A stretch of DNA of 64,000 nt from Desulforhabdus sp. TSK (GCF_022836495.1 NZ_BQXM01000020.1:1-64000), one strand, 5' to 3'. Shown: positions 47,168 to 55,558, counted from the first letter of the stretch. The notes: generated by a model not told the origin, from the letters alone. Made by a program: numbers and translations.

Positions 47168-47312
47168 GGCAGCACCAAAGAAATAACCTCCCAAAGGGTA
47201 GCTTGCTTTGTAGGAGCGGCTTCCAGCCGCGACCGGGCGCATGGCGGCTTCTCCGATGTCGCGGCTGGAAGCCGCTCCTACAGTTACGGTACCCTATTAC
47301 TTATGAGCTCCC
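47168..47312. mobile_element. MITE-like element A, copy 1
   Basis: 145 bp, starting GGCAGCACCAAAGAAATAAC and ending GTACCCTATTACTTATGAGC plus TCCC. Its core is a REP-like hairpin (47210-47282). Flanked on both sides by TTA (47165-47167 and 47313-47315). The right TTA is the stop codon of the anti-sigma gene on the minus strand. Terminal regions are imperfect inverted repeats. A second copy is at 57515-57660. Confidence 0.8.
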
Positions 47313-47642
47313 TTACAGGTTCATGAACGATCCGGCCAGATCCATGCCGACGGAATCGTCCAGGATCAGCTCGGCCACCTGGTATTGAAGATCCTGGGTG
47401 GCAAACAGGAGCGTCCCCGCCAGAAGAATCGTCGTGATGGAGGCTGCCAGGGCGAAGCGCCAGACGGTGCGCCCCATCCCGTTGCCGTTGAGAGTCGGAG
47501 CTTCGCATGGTCCAGCTTCCTTGGCGATGCGCGACATGAGCCGTGCCTGCCAGGATCGGTCGATGGATGAGTGGAGCCGATGCCGGTGAAAGTGAATGAG
47601 GGCTTCTTCAATCTTTCGCACCTCATGGCTCTGCTTGTTCAT
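47313..47642 (-). CDS. Putative anti-sigma factor, single-pass membrane protein
   Basis: 109 aa, with GGGAGG before the ATG at 47642. The cytoplasmic N-terminal half (1-60) is charged and helical (KIEEALIHFHRHRL). One membrane helix (about 63-82, FALAASITTILLAGTLLF) and a short outer tail follow. No zinc HxxxCxxC motif. Function is inferred from position right after the ECF sigma gene and from the topology. Its stop coincides with the target duplication of element A. The gap to the sigma gene holds element C. Confidence 0.65.
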   Translation of the reverse strand: MNKQSHEVRKIEEALIHFHRHRLHSSIDRSWQARLMSRIAKEAGPCEAPTLNGNGMGRTVWRFALAASITTILLAGTLLFATQDLQYQVAELILDDSVGMDLAGSFMNL

Positions 47643-47659
47643 GGACTGCCTCCCCTCTC

Positions 47660-47770
47660 AATGCTGGTGACTTGACCAACTTTCGTCATTCCGGCGAAAG
47701 CCGGAATCCAGGAAAATAAGGACTTTCTGGACCCCGGTTTTCACCGGGGTGACGCTAAGTCAACACCATT
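47660..47770. repeat. Element C copy 2 between sigma and anti-sigma genes
   Basis: 111 bp with ends AATGCTGGTGACTTGACC and the reverse complement of AATGGTGTTGACTTAGCG. It holds two stems, CATTCCGGC/GCCGGAATC-type and ACCCCGG/CCGGGGT. It overlaps the stop codon of the sigma gene by 2 bases. Similar to 30650-30746, which lacks the second stem. Confidence 0.78.
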
Positions 47771-48395
47771 AGCCTCCCCTCTCCTGCAGCAAATCCCCGA
47801 TGATTTTACGGAGCTTCCGCCTGGACCGGTGCGCACGCACCTTGACGGACACAGTGCTCCAGCCCAGCAGGTCCGCCGTCTCCTGGACGGAATAGCCGTC
47901 GAGATGCACCAGAGCCAGGACCATCCGGTCTGCCGCCGAAAGCTTCTCCAGGGCATGGGTCAAAACCTCCGCCGCTTCCTGTTTTGCAGCTTCCTTCAAA
48001 AAAGACTCCTGAGATCCGGCGGAAAGCACCCGGTCCATCCACTCCTCCGCATTGTCGGAAAGGCTGCTGACAGAGACGGTTGGGCTCCCGCGTCGCTCCC
48101 GCCAGAAATGGTAACAGCAGCGTGTGGCGATCCTGGAAAGCCACTGTCCGAAAGAGCTTCTCCCAGAAAAAGACCCCAGGGAGCGATAGGCTTCGAGGAA
48201 GGTCTCCTGGGCTACATCCTCCGTGCCATCGGCCGGGACATGTTTCATGACGATGCCGAAGACGCGGGACCGGTAGCGATTCACCAATCCTTCGAAAGCA
48301 TTGACGTCTCCGCCGAGGACGCGTCCAATGATCTCGGTGTCGGTCTCTTCTTCCGGCGAGGGCGCTTCCCCCGAAAGGGTCCGTTCCCTCGACAC
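47769..48395 (-). CDS. ECF RNA polymerase sigma factor
   Basis: 208 aa, GTG start at 48395 with GGAGGAG upstream. Region 2 (about 22-90: VNRYRSRVFGIVMKHV, EDVAQETFLEAYRSL) and region 4 (about 140-200: LEKLSAADRMVLALVHLDGY, ETADLLGWSTVSVKVRAHRS). It directs RNA polymerase to envelope-stress promoters. First gene of the series sigma, anti-sigma, Spy-like, macA, macB, nodT-like. It probably activates its own promoter (48451-48481). Confidence 0.95.
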   Translation of the reverse strand: MSRERTLSGEAPSPEEETDTEIIGRVLGGDVNAFEGLVNRYRSRVFGIVMKHVPADGTEDVAQETFLEAYRSLGSFSGRSSFGQWLSRIATRCCYHFWRERRGSPTVSVSSLSDNAEEWMDRVLSAGSQESFLKEAAKQEAAEVLTHALEKLSAADRMVLALVHLDGYSVQETADLLGWSTVSVKVRAHRSRRKLRKIIGDLLQERGG

Positions 48396-48450
48396 CCTAA
48401 AGCTCCTCCGGAAGAGGGTGCAATTCTCTCAGCTCCATTGCCTTTCCCTT

Positions 48451-48481
48451 CTTTAGTGGCTCCCAATGACCAAAAGGTTAC
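48451..48481 (-). promoter_or_regulatory. Candidate ECF-type promoter of the sigma operon
   Basis: On the minus strand, TGTAACC is followed after about 18 bases by CACTAAAG. The AAC-containing -35 box is typical of ECF sigma factors. Lies about 56 nt before the GTG start of the sigma gene. Confidence 0.5.
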
Positions 48482-48952
48482 ATGAAAATTCATTTTCCTG
48501 CTGGAATATGTCCGTTGTTAAGGGGATAATTTGTTGTTGCATTTCCAGAAATTTTGGTTTTAATCATTTTATCCGGTACAGCTTGAAACGCTTCTATAAC
48601 CTTCATTTTCTCGTGCAGATATCATATTCACTGCGACTCGGTGTTTGCGTGTAAGAAACTTCAATCAGCCTGGTTGTCTTGACGGCGAGCTCGTCTAAGA
48701 GCCTGATCCGCCTTCTCCTTTTGATATATTTATCCACACGCGATTGCAGTCTGGAGTCACTCGGATTGCCCCTTCTCGACTGAGCGGGCTAAGGTGGCGA
48801 CCGTGGCAAGACGGGGCAACACCCATGAGCGGCGAGGCCTGAAAAGTGAAAAATTTTGGCGATGATGGGGGCTCCCCGGGAAAAGACAGGACGGGCACGG
48901 AGGGTGGTGCTTTTCAGCAACCCCACGCGTTCCTTCGGCGATTGGGCCGGCG

Positions 48953-49095
48953 TATACTGCGAACGGTTCAAATCTTGACTTTCGTAGGAGCGGCTTCCAG
49001 CCGCGATTCTATTGGGAGCCGGCTATTTCTGTCGCGGCTGGAAGCCGCTCCTACAGGTTCATCCATAACTCAACATCTCAGCCGTTTGAAGTATA
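48953..49095. mobile_element. MITE-like element B, copy 1
   Basis: 143 bp. The left end is TATACTGCGAACGGTTCAAA and the right end is the reverse complement of TATACTTCAAACGGCTGAGA. The core is a REP hairpin of CTTCCAG subtype (48983-49054) with a 29-base loop. Confidence 0.85.
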
Positions 49096-49124
49096 GCAGG
49101 TTGTGGGGCTGGCACTGCATCGGT

Positions 49125-49901
49125 ATGTTTCTCGTTGTGCCTGTTCTATTGATGGCCGCTATGCTCGCTCCGGGCACCGCCGACGGAGCGAGCTTCGACT
49201 GCTCCAGGGCCAGGACCCAGGTGGAGAAGATAATCTGCGCCGATGCGGCCCTGTCCCGCCTGGATGAACAGCTCGCGGAAGGGTATGCGGCCGTTCTCCA
49301 AAAGAGCGGTGGTTCGGGCCGCGTCAAAGCGGAGCAAAGAGATTGGCTGAAAAACAAGAGGGACAGGTGCGGTGATGATCAGTGCCTGAGAAATGCCTAC
49401 GCGTCCAGGCTGGCTCATCTGGCCGGGGCCGGAGAGGCGGAATGGAAGACGTTCCGTGATACGCAATTGGGCGTTGAGTTTTCCTACCCGGGCCATCGAA
49501 AGGTAAAGCTCGGCTGTCGCGGCAGCAAAGCCTGTGTCGCCTTGGTGGGCGATACCCTGCCGGGCAGTGAGTACCTCATCGCCTTCGAGGTCTTTGACGG
49601 TGGTCTGGAGCAGGTGGCCGCCGAAAAGGCCGTTTTCGAGAAAAACGAGAAGGGCTGGATTGCCCGGGGGCGCTCGGGAGTGCACCCGGTGGAGGCGATA
49701 GAAGGATCCGGCTGGCAGGGCATCGAGGCGGTGGTGGATTGTGGCGTTTCGGATTCACAGGGCTTTCATGCTGCCGCCGGTGAGTGCCTGTGGGCCGTGT
49801 TGAGTGACGGCAAGCGTTCCGTGGTGGTCGATACTCAAGGCCTTGCCGGAAACGACGAAGCCTCCATGCGCTCTATTCAGTCGTTCCGGTTCCGCCGATA
49901 G
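49125..49901 (+). CDS. Secreted LprI-domain (lysozyme inhibitor-like) protein
   Basis: 258 aa from the ATG at 49125; no strong ribosome-binding site, so the start is uncertain. A signal peptide (1-24, ending TADGA) leads into an LprI/DUF1311 domain: FDCSRARTQVEKIICADAAL, LDEQLAEGYAAVL, QRDWLKNKRDRC with four conserved Cys. The second half (about 110-258) is beta-rich with two further Cys pairs and is not recognised. LprI domains inhibit lysozyme in Mycobacterium. The gene lies 42 nt before a GH19 lysozyme gene, so an inhibitor-enzyme pair is plausible. Confidence 0.75.
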   Translation: MFLVVPVLLMAAMLAPGTADGASFDCSRARTQVEKIICADAALSRLDEQLAEGYAAVLQKSGGSGRVKAEQRDWLKNKRDRCGDDQCLRNAYASRLAHLAGAGEAEWKTFRDTQLGVEFSYPGHRKVKLGCRGSKACVALVGDTLPGSEYLIAFEVFDGGLEQVAAEKAVFEKNEKGWIARGRSGVHPVEAIEGSGWQGIEAVVDCGVSDSQGFHAAAGECLWAVLSDGKRSVVVDTQGLAGNDEASMRSIQSFRFRR

Positions 49902-49943
49902 CGAGATAAAACACTATCCCACGGAAGGAAGGGAGGGAGTCTC

Positions 49944-50831
49944 ATGACGATCCAGGTTATCGATGTGGTCAAAAAGGTTGCTCCCCAGGCTCGCGGGAAT
50001 TACCTGGAGGCGTTCCGCCAGGGAGGGCCGCTCTTCGAGGAGCATGGGATCACGACACCCCTGCGCATGGCGCATTTCCTGGCTCAGGCCCTGCACGAGA
50101 CCGGAGGCTTCACGGTCTTGCGTGAGAGCATGAACTACAGGGCGGACCGCCTGGTGGAGATATTCGGCGTGCATCACCACAGTGCGGCGGTGACGGCGGC
50201 GGAGGCAGCCAGGCTCGAGGGGCATCCGGAACAGATCGCCGAGCGCGTCTACGGCCTGGGCAATCCGCGCAAAGCGCGTGAGCTCGGAAATACGCAGCCC
50301 GGTGACGGATTTCGCTACCGCGGAAACGGGGTGCTGCAGACGACGGGTCGAGGCAGTCACCGCATCATGGGCGCTGCCTGCGGAGTCGATTTCGAAGGTG
50401 ACCCCGATTTGGTGACCGCCCCGGAGCATGCGCTCAAACCGGCGTTGCACGAATGGACGCGGAGCGGTCTCAACGCCTTCGCGGACCGAAACGATCTCCG
50501 GACCATTACCCTCCGCATCAACGGGGGATTCAACGGTCTGCCGGATCGAGAAGGGTGGTTCAGCAAACTGTGGCCACTCCTCAGGACCGGCAGTCAGCCT
50601 GACGAGCCCTGGAAGGCGGGCAACGAGGATGATTCGGTGAAGTGGCTTCAGGAAGCCCTCAATGATCTTGGTGCGGACCCCAGGCTGGTCGTTGACGGAC
50701 GCTACGGCCCGGCCACGCGGAGGGCGGTGAAAGAGTTCCAGGCGGCGGTGGGCATTGTTGCCGACGGCATCGCCGGTCCGGTCACCGAGGCCAGAATCAA
50801 GCTGAGCCTCAATACCACCCGGGGAGAGTAG
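49944..50831 (+). CDS. GH19-type lysozyme/chitinase with peptidoglycan-binding domain
   Basis: 295 aa, with GGGAGGGAG before the ATG. No signal peptide. The GH19 domain (about 10-200) has MAHFLAQALHETGGFTVLRE with the general-acid Glu, NYRADRLVEIFG, and FRYRGNGVLQTTGRG. The PG-binding-1 domain (about 210-285) has DDSVKWLQEALNDLG and VDGRYGPATRRAVKEFQ. It hydrolyses peptidoglycan or chitin; the peptidoglycan-binding domain favours peptidoglycan. Lack of a signal suggests a phage endolysin origin or export by a special system. Preceded by the LprI-domain gene. Confidence 0.88.
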   Translation: MTIQVIDVVKKVAPQARGNYLEAFRQGGPLFEEHGITTPLRMAHFLAQALHETGGFTVLRESMNYRADRLVEIFGVHHHSAAVTAAEAARLEGHPEQIAERVYGLGNPRKARELGNTQPGDGFRYRGNGVLQTTGRGSHRIMGAACGVDFEGDPDLVTAPEHALKPALHEWTRSGLNAFADRNDLRTITLRINGGFNGLPDREGWFSKLWPLLRTGSQPDEPWKAGNEDDSVKWLQEALNDLGADPRLVVDGRYGPATRRAVKEFQAAVGIVADGIAGPVTEARIKLSLNTTRGE

Positions 50832-50842
50832 CTCCCCTTGCT

Positions 50843-50864
50843 GAAGTCGCCTCCGGGCGGCTTC
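50843..50864. terminator. Small hairpin after the lysozyme gene
   Basis: GAAGTCGCC-TCCG-GGCGGCTTC forms a short stem with one G-T pair. No T tract follows, so it is a weak candidate terminator or attenuator. Confidence 0.35.
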
Positions 50865-50913
50865 ACCGGCAGATCCGCCGCAGCGGAAAAACAGCCAAAA
50901 TGAGGAGATTTCT

Positions 50914-51528
50914 ATGTATGCGTTGGCCATCAACGGCAGCCCGAGAAAAGGCGGAAATACCAGAACCCTGCTGAAGCACGTATTGGAGCCTTTGGAAAAG
51001 GCCGGTTGGGAGACGGAGTATGTTCAGGTGGGAGGAAAGCACATCCGCGGCTGCATCGCATGTGGAAAATGTTTTGAGAACAAGGACCTGAAGTGCACCC
51101 AGAAAAAGGACATGTTCAATGAAGTCATGGAGAAAATGGTCAGGGCCGATGCCCTGATTCTGGGATCTCCAACCTATTTCACGGATGTCAGTGCCGATAT
51201 GAAAGCCGTCCTGGATCGCTCCGGATTGGTTGCATTGGCCAACAATCGCGCGTTCAGCGGGAAGATCGGCGCTGCGGTGGTTGCGGTTCGTCGGGGCGGT
51301 GGCACTCACGTTTTCGATACCATCAACCATATGTTTCTCATGTCTCAGATGATCGTTCCGGGCTCGATCTATTGGAACATAGGATTCGGACTGGAGGAGG
51401 GGGCAGTCCTGAAGGACGAGGAGGCCCTCGCCAATATGCGGAATTTAGGTGAGACCATTGCCTGGCTTGGAAAAGCCATCGAGCCGCACAGGAAAACGTT
51501 TCCGGTCTGTCACGAGTCTTTCGGCTAG
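50914..51528 (+). CDS. Flavodoxin-family NAD(P)H-dependent FMN reductase
   Basis: 204 aa, with GAGG upstream. The N-terminal ALAINGSPRKGGNTRTLL is the FMN phosphate-binding loop of the NADPH-dependent FMN reductase/iron-sulfur flavoprotein group. IRGCIACGKC gives three Cys that may hold an Fe-S cluster or a disulfide. ILGSPTYFTDVSADMKAVLD is the flavin-ring loop. Cytoplasmic electron-transfer protein; partner unknown. Alone between lysozyme and Uma2 genes. Confidence 0.88.
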   Translation: MYALAINGSPRKGGNTRTLLKHVLEPLEKAGWETEYVQVGGKHIRGCIACGKCFENKDLKCTQKKDMFNEVMEKMVRADALILGSPTYFTDVSADMKAVLDRSGLVALANNRAFSGKIGAAVVAVRRGGGTHVFDTINHMFLMSQMIVPGSIYWNIGFGLEEGAVLKDEEALANMRNLGETIAWLGKAIEPHRKTFPVCHESFG

Positions 51529-51681
51529 TGCTCTGTCAGCTTTGTTCCGCAGGGTACCCCCTTACACCCATTACCTGGTCGGCCGTCCCCACCCATGGTC
51601 ATGCTGATGATCGGGTTGATCGTGTCCATGACACTGGTCGTCCTGCCCCTTGTAACGCTTTGCTCGGAAGGAGATTTGGGC

Positions 51682-52245
51682 GTGGCTGAGGCAGCAAAGA
51701 GAGAAGCCACTTATGAAGACCTTTATGGCATCCCTGAAGACGTCGTGGGGGAGATCATCAACGGTGAGCTGATTGTCACGCCCCGGCCATCAAGGATACA
51801 TGGCTTTTCGGCCTATGCTCTTGGGGGCGAACTGCTGCCTCCTTACCAGTTTGGTCGCGGAGGAGGGCCGGGTGGGTGGATCATCATCGGAGAACCGGAA
51901 ATCAAGTTCGGAGAAAATTACCTGGTGCCGGACATAGCGGGCTGGAGGAGAGAAAGATTTCCCCGAGCGGAAGACACCAATTGGATTTCTGTATCTCCTG
52001 ATTGGATTACCGAGATTCTCTCCCCCAGCACTGTTCGGGTGGATAGAATAAAAAAAATGGCCATCTACGGGGAACATGGCGTTTCTTACTTGTGGCTCAT
52101 CGATCCCATAGCCAAGACGCTCGAAGTCTTTAGACTTGAAGCCGGCGGGTGGCTCCTGCGATCCGTCTTCGGTGAAAGTGATCGGGTACGGGTGGAACCC
52201 TTTGTCGACATTGAAATAGACCTTAAGAACCTCTGGATTGAGTAG
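51682..52245 (+). CDS. Uma2-family protein (DUF820), copy 1
   Basis: 187 aa from GTG 51682, with AAGGAG upstream; an ATG reading at 51595 would add a hydrophobic leader that I consider chance. Uma2 proteins have a PD-(D/E)XK nuclease-like fold. Visible are YEDLYGIPEDVVGEIINGEL, VPDIAGW (acidic residue), EILSPST (acidic residue), KKMAIYGEHGVSYLWLID. DNA-cleaving activity is predicted, not shown. Element B copy 2 begins 18 nt after the stop. Two paralogues lie at 58705 and 59403. Confidence 0.88.
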   Translation: MAEAAKREATYEDLYGIPEDVVGEIINGELIVTPRPSRIHGFSAYALGGELLPPYQFGRGGGPGGWIIIGEPEIKFGENYLVPDIAGWRRERFPRAEDTNWISVSPDWITEILSPSTVRVDRIKKMAIYGEHGVSYLWLIDPIAKTLEVFRLEAGGWLLRSVFGESDRVRVEPFVDIEIDLKNLWIE

Positions 52246-52263
52246 AACCACTACTGTCACGGT

Positions 52264-52406
52264 TATACTGCGAACGGTTCAAATCTTGACTTTCGTAGGA
52301 GCGGCTTCCAGCCGCGATTCTATGCGGAGCCGTCTATTTTTGTCGCGGCTGGAAGCCGCTCCTACAAGATCATCGATAAGTCAAGATCTCACCTGTTTGG
52401 AGTATA
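52264..52406. mobile_element. MITE-like element B, copy 2
   Basis: 143 bp, with left end TATACTGCGAACGGTTCAAA and right end the reverse complement of TATACTCCAAACAGGTGAGA. The 29-base ends match at 23 positions as inverted repeats. REP hairpin core of CTTCCAG subtype. Confidence 0.88.
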
Positions 52407-52431
52407 ATAAAAGCATAATAGACCTGACGCC

Positions 52432-53163
52432 TCATGGACTGCCTTTATAAAACATGCATGACAGGGCCGGGGAGAAGTCGTTTCCCTTCGTGGATCCGCT
52501 GTTTTGGAGCAGATTTTTGGCCTGCTGGAGCTGCGCGGCGGTCATCCTGGCTGCCAGATGGCCCCGCAGTCTCGCCGCCTCTTCATTTCCATTGCGTGCC
52601 GCCAATTCCAGCCAGAAAAGGGCGTGCGCGGGATTTTGCGGCACGATGTCCCCGTCCATGCAGATTTTTCCCATTCTATGCTGAGACTCGGCAATGTTCC
52701 CTTTCGCCGCTTTGAGGTGCCATTTCAAGGCTTCCCGCCTGTCCATTGGGACGCCGCGCCCATACTCATACATGAGGGCAAGGTTGTATTGGGCGTAACC
52801 ATGCCCTCTTTCCGCGGCAGTCTTGTACCATTTTGCCGCTTCCACGTAGTCGACCGGGCCCCCTTTACCTTCATAATACATCTGGGCCACCATGAACTGA
52901 GCGGTAAGATCTCCCTTCTCCGCTGCAAAATGATACCATTTGAAGGCTTCCCGGTAGTCTCTCTGAATCCCCAGCCCCCCCTCGTACATGCCCGCCAGCA
53001 GTCGTTGGGCCGTCGGGTTCCCTTTCCCGGCCAGTTTTTGAAATTCCGGCAACGCCGAGGCGTAGTCGCCTCGCTGAAAAGCTTTGACTGCCGACTGCAT
53101 GTCGGCAAAGACGGGGCGGCATGCGACGAGCACGATGATCAAAGCAAATGCAATTCTTAGCAT
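52432..53163 (-). CDS. Secreted Sel1-repeat protein
   Basis: 243 aa. Signal peptide to about residue 20 (VACRPVFA). Then five Sel1-like repeats (A-x-G-x-Y-x-x-A...W-Y-x-x-A-A-x-x-G): 41-75, 76-111, 112-147, 148-182, 183-215. The clearest is AEKGDLTAQFMVAQMYYEGK. Periplasmic scaffold for protein contacts; partner unknown. Alone, convergent with element B copy 2. Confidence 0.88.
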   Translation of the reverse strand: MLRIAFALIIVLVACRPVFADMQSAVKAFQRGDYASALPEFQKLAGKGNPTAQRLLAGMYEGGLGIQRDYREAFKWYHFAAEKGDLTAQFMVAQMYYEGKGGPVDYVEAAKWYKTAAERGHGYAQYNLALMYEYGRGVPMDRREALKWHLKAAKGNIAESQHRMGKICMDGDIVPQNPAHALFWLELAARNGNEEAARLRGHLAARMTAAQLQQAKNLLQNSGSTKGNDFSPALSCMFYKGSP

Positions 53164-53174
53164 TTCCCTCTACC

Positions 53175-53367
53175 GTGTATGCTGCGAACAATTGAAAACT
53201 TGATGTTTGTCATCCCGAACGCATGTGAGGGATCTATGAAGATTTCTCCGTTTGGTCGAAATGACGGAAAGTACGATTCTCAGCCCTGCACAGGATCACC
53301 CCCATGACTGGGGGGCACGACGAAGGATGAAAAGCCTTGGCGACGGCATCTTCATCTAAAACGTATA
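53175..53367. repeat. Diverged element B-like segment with a different core
   Basis: Begins TGTATGCTGCGAACAATTGA, similar to the left end of element B, and ends CATCTAAAACGTATA, like the right end of copy 3. The inner part is not a REP but has a GTCATCCCGAA...TGAC core. It may be a relative with an exchanged core. Confidence 0.45.
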
Positions 53368-53396
53368 AACTTTTGATTTTACGGCTCCCTGTTTCT

Positions 53397-53442
53397 GTAG
53401 GAGCGGCAGCCTGCCGCGACAGTCAGCCGGTGCCGCTCCTGC
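53397..53442. repeat. REP-like hairpin, degenerate
   Basis: GTAGGAGCGGCAGCCTGCCG on the left, and only TGCCGCTCCTGC kept on the right. Shortened right arm. Confidence 0.7.
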
Positions 53443-53617
53443 ATAAATGAAATTTTCAATCCTTAACCCGCATATTTTGGCCCACTCCGTCTTTCCCCAA
53501 TATCATTCCCCAAAGATGTTGCTGGACCGTTCCCTTTGATTGTTCGGAAAATCAGGAGATTCACTGAACAATAATCGTTGATCAAAGGGCTTCCGATTCC
53601 ATGGCTTCCTGTTCTTT

Positions 53618-53674
53618 GTAGGAGCGGCTTCCAGCCGCGACCGGTTCACTGTCGCGGCTGGAAGCCGCTCCTAC
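53618..53674. repeat. REP-like hairpin, CTTCCAG subtype
   Basis: GTAGGAGCGGCTTCCAGCCG with full matching right arm ending CCGCTCCTAC; 14-base loop. Confidence 0.9.
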
Positions 53675-53767
53675 TCGGTATCGAAAAATTGCGATCTTTT
53701 CCATTCACCCTGGCGCTTGCTCCTGTTCAGGATCTGCTGCCACCCTGCCGTGCGAGCATGAACCGAC

Positions 53768-53945
53768 TAACGGCCATGAACATGGTGGTGTTCACCCCCA
53801 CCAATAAAATCCCCCCCTGCCCCCTTTGGTAAAGGGGGGAAACAGTTACTGCCCTTTGGTAAAGAAGGAAACGCAACACTTCCCCTTTTATGAAAGGAAG
53901 GAAACTCAATTCCTCCCCCTTTATGAAAGGGGGAAAGAGGGGGAT
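53768..53945. repeat. Cluster of CCCCTTTGGTAAAGGGG repeats
   Basis: Four imperfect units: CCCCCTTTGGTAAAGGGGG (53820), CCCTTTGGTAAAGAAGG (53851), CCCCTTTTATGAAAGGAAGG (53882), CCCCCTTTATGAAAGGGGG (53915). The first 76 bases (53768-53843) recur in inverted orientation at 58579-58656. Confidence 0.8.
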
Positions 53946-54094
53946 TTGCATGGCAAAAAATCTAATCCGATCCCCCCGAAATGCCGAATAAAACGAGAAC
54001 TCCGTTTTTCATGAAGCGGCGATTGATTTACCGGTGTGTATTACTAATAGTTATCGATAGATTACATAATCGTTACTTTTCATCAGGATACTCC

Positions 54095-55558
54095 ATGAAA
54101 GAAAACCTGGCAGAACCCCCGAAATTTCGTCTCCGCCTGGTGGTGGCGCTGCCGACGCTCCTGCCGCTGGTCATGATCGCCTGCGGCATGGTCGTCATGA
54201 GCTTCACAGGGCCATCCTTTCACGGCGCTTCCGGAGACTGCGCCGAAGCCGCTAAAACCACGGCAACAGCCTGGATGATGCTCATGGCGGCGATCGCCTG
54301 TCTCGGGAACCTGTGTGCAGCCCTTTTCATCAGCCATTCCATGAGAGACCTCATCGATAAAATGGGCAGCCTGATCCGCCAGTCTTCCATGGAGGCAGGT
54401 CCCGCCGTTCTTGTGGCGGATAACGAAATCAATGCCCTGCAGCTCCTGTTCGAAAAAGTCGGCCTGTCCCTCGACCGGTTCAGGAGCGAAAGCTCCATCG
54501 TCCAGAACCTGCCCCAGGCCATGATCACCATCGATGAAGCCGGAAAGGTGAAAAGCGCCAACAAAACCGCTCTCAGCCTGCTCTCTCTCAGCGAGGAGCC
54601 CCCTGCGGATTGGTCGCTGAAAGACATTATTCCCGGCGATTTCTTGAACCAAACATTCTACGGCTTGATCGAGGAAGGATTCCAGGGGGAAGCCCATCCG
54701 TCGCCTCAGCTCATGAATCTTTCCCTGAACAAGGGAGAGCCCAGGGATTACCTGGTGGAGACCAGCCCCGCCTGGGACATTTCCCTTCACGAAAAGCGCC
54801 TCACCCTCATCCTCCGCGATCCGTCGAGCCTCTCCGCCCTGAAGGAGCAGATCCTCCGGCTGGAGCGGCTTGCGGCCCTCGGGCAGATGGCGGCGCGCAT
54901 CGCCCACGAAGTTCGAAACCCCCTGGGGGCCATCCGCGCCCTCAGCGAGCTGGTTCAGGAGGATCTCAGCCGGGAGGATCCCCATCACAAGTACGTGGAG
55001 GATATCCTGGTACAGATCGAACGCTTGAATCACCTGGTGGAAGAGGTGCTGAGCTTTTCCAGAAACCCCGTGAACGAGAAAAAAGCGGTGGACCTCAATG
55101 GACTCATGGCCGAAGCCGTCCGTACGGCGCAGCTTTGCTTCCCACAAAAGAACATCTCTGTTGCGGAATGCTACCCGCCGGAGCTTCCGTCTCCCCTGGG
55201 AGACAAGGCGAAGCTCTCCCAGGTCTTCCTCAACATTTTGCGCAACGCCTTTGAAGCCTGCGGCAAGGAGGGTGCGATCCGGATCGCCACAGACTGCCGG
55301 CACGGCCGCAACGGGGACCCCGGCCATGTCCTGGTGAAAATATCCGATGACGGCCCAGGGGTCGGCGTCGATCCGCCTGAAAGAATCTTCGAGCCCTTTT
55401 ACAGCACCAAGCCTTCAGGAACCGGGCTGGGGATGGCCACCGCCCATAACATCGTCACCGCCCATGGGGGCCGCCTGGAGGTGCAGAGCGGCGCCTCGGG
55501 GGGGACAACGATTTCGGTCCTTCTCCCCATGGAGACTTCGGAAACATATACGCCTTAA
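54095..55558 (+). CDS. NtrB-type sensor histidine kinase
   Basis: 487 aa from the ATG at 54095, AGGA upstream. Two membrane helices (about 12-38 and 60-85) enclose a short periplasmic loop. Then come a PAS-like domain (about 135-245, with NLPQAMITIDEAGKVKSANK) and HisKA with phosphoacceptor in ARIAHEVRNPLGAIR. HATPase follows (NILRNAFEACG, ISDDGPGVG, GTGLGMATAH). It phosphorylates a partner, most likely the sigma54-type regulator encoded 280 nt downstream on the same strand. Confidence 0.93.
   Translation: MKENLAEPPKFRLRLVVALPTLLPLVMIACGMVVMSFTGPSFHGASGDCAEAAKTTATAWMMLMAAIACLGNLCAALFISHSMRDLIDKMGSLIRQSSMEAGPAVLVADNEINALQLLFEKVGLSLDRFRSESSIVQNLPQAMITIDEAGKVKSANKTALSLLSLSEEPPADWSLKDIIPGDFLNQTFYGLIEEGFQGEAHPSPQLMNLSLNKGEPRDYLVETSPAWDISLHEKRLTLILRDPSSLSALKEQILRLERLAALGQMAARIAHEVRNPLGAIRALSELVQEDLSREDPHHKYVEDILVQIERLNHLVEEVLSFSRNPVNEKKAVDLNGLMAEAVRTAQLCFPQKNISVAECYPPELPSPLGDKAKLSQVFLNILRNAFEACGKEGAIRIATDCRHGRNGDPGHVLVKISDDGPGVGVDPPERIFEPFYSTKPSGTGLGMATAHNIVTAHGGRLEVQSGASGGTTISVLLPMETSETYTP

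Larger units (their letters stand above)
48396..49124. other. Intergenic region between sigma operon and LprI gene
   Basis: Contains the candidate ECF promoter, an AT-rich tract (48480-48660) unlike the rest of the window, and element B copy 1. No gene supported; small open frames here have no resemblance to known proteins. Confidence 0.55.
53164..54094. other. Repeat-filled gap before the NtrB-like gene
   Basis: About 930 bases without a gene. From left to right: a diverged element B-like segment (53175-53367), a degenerate REP (53397-53442), a good REP (53618-53674), a cluster of CCCCTTTGG-type repeats (53768-53945), and an AT-rich leader with a ribosome-binding site before the kinase. Confidence 0.65.
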
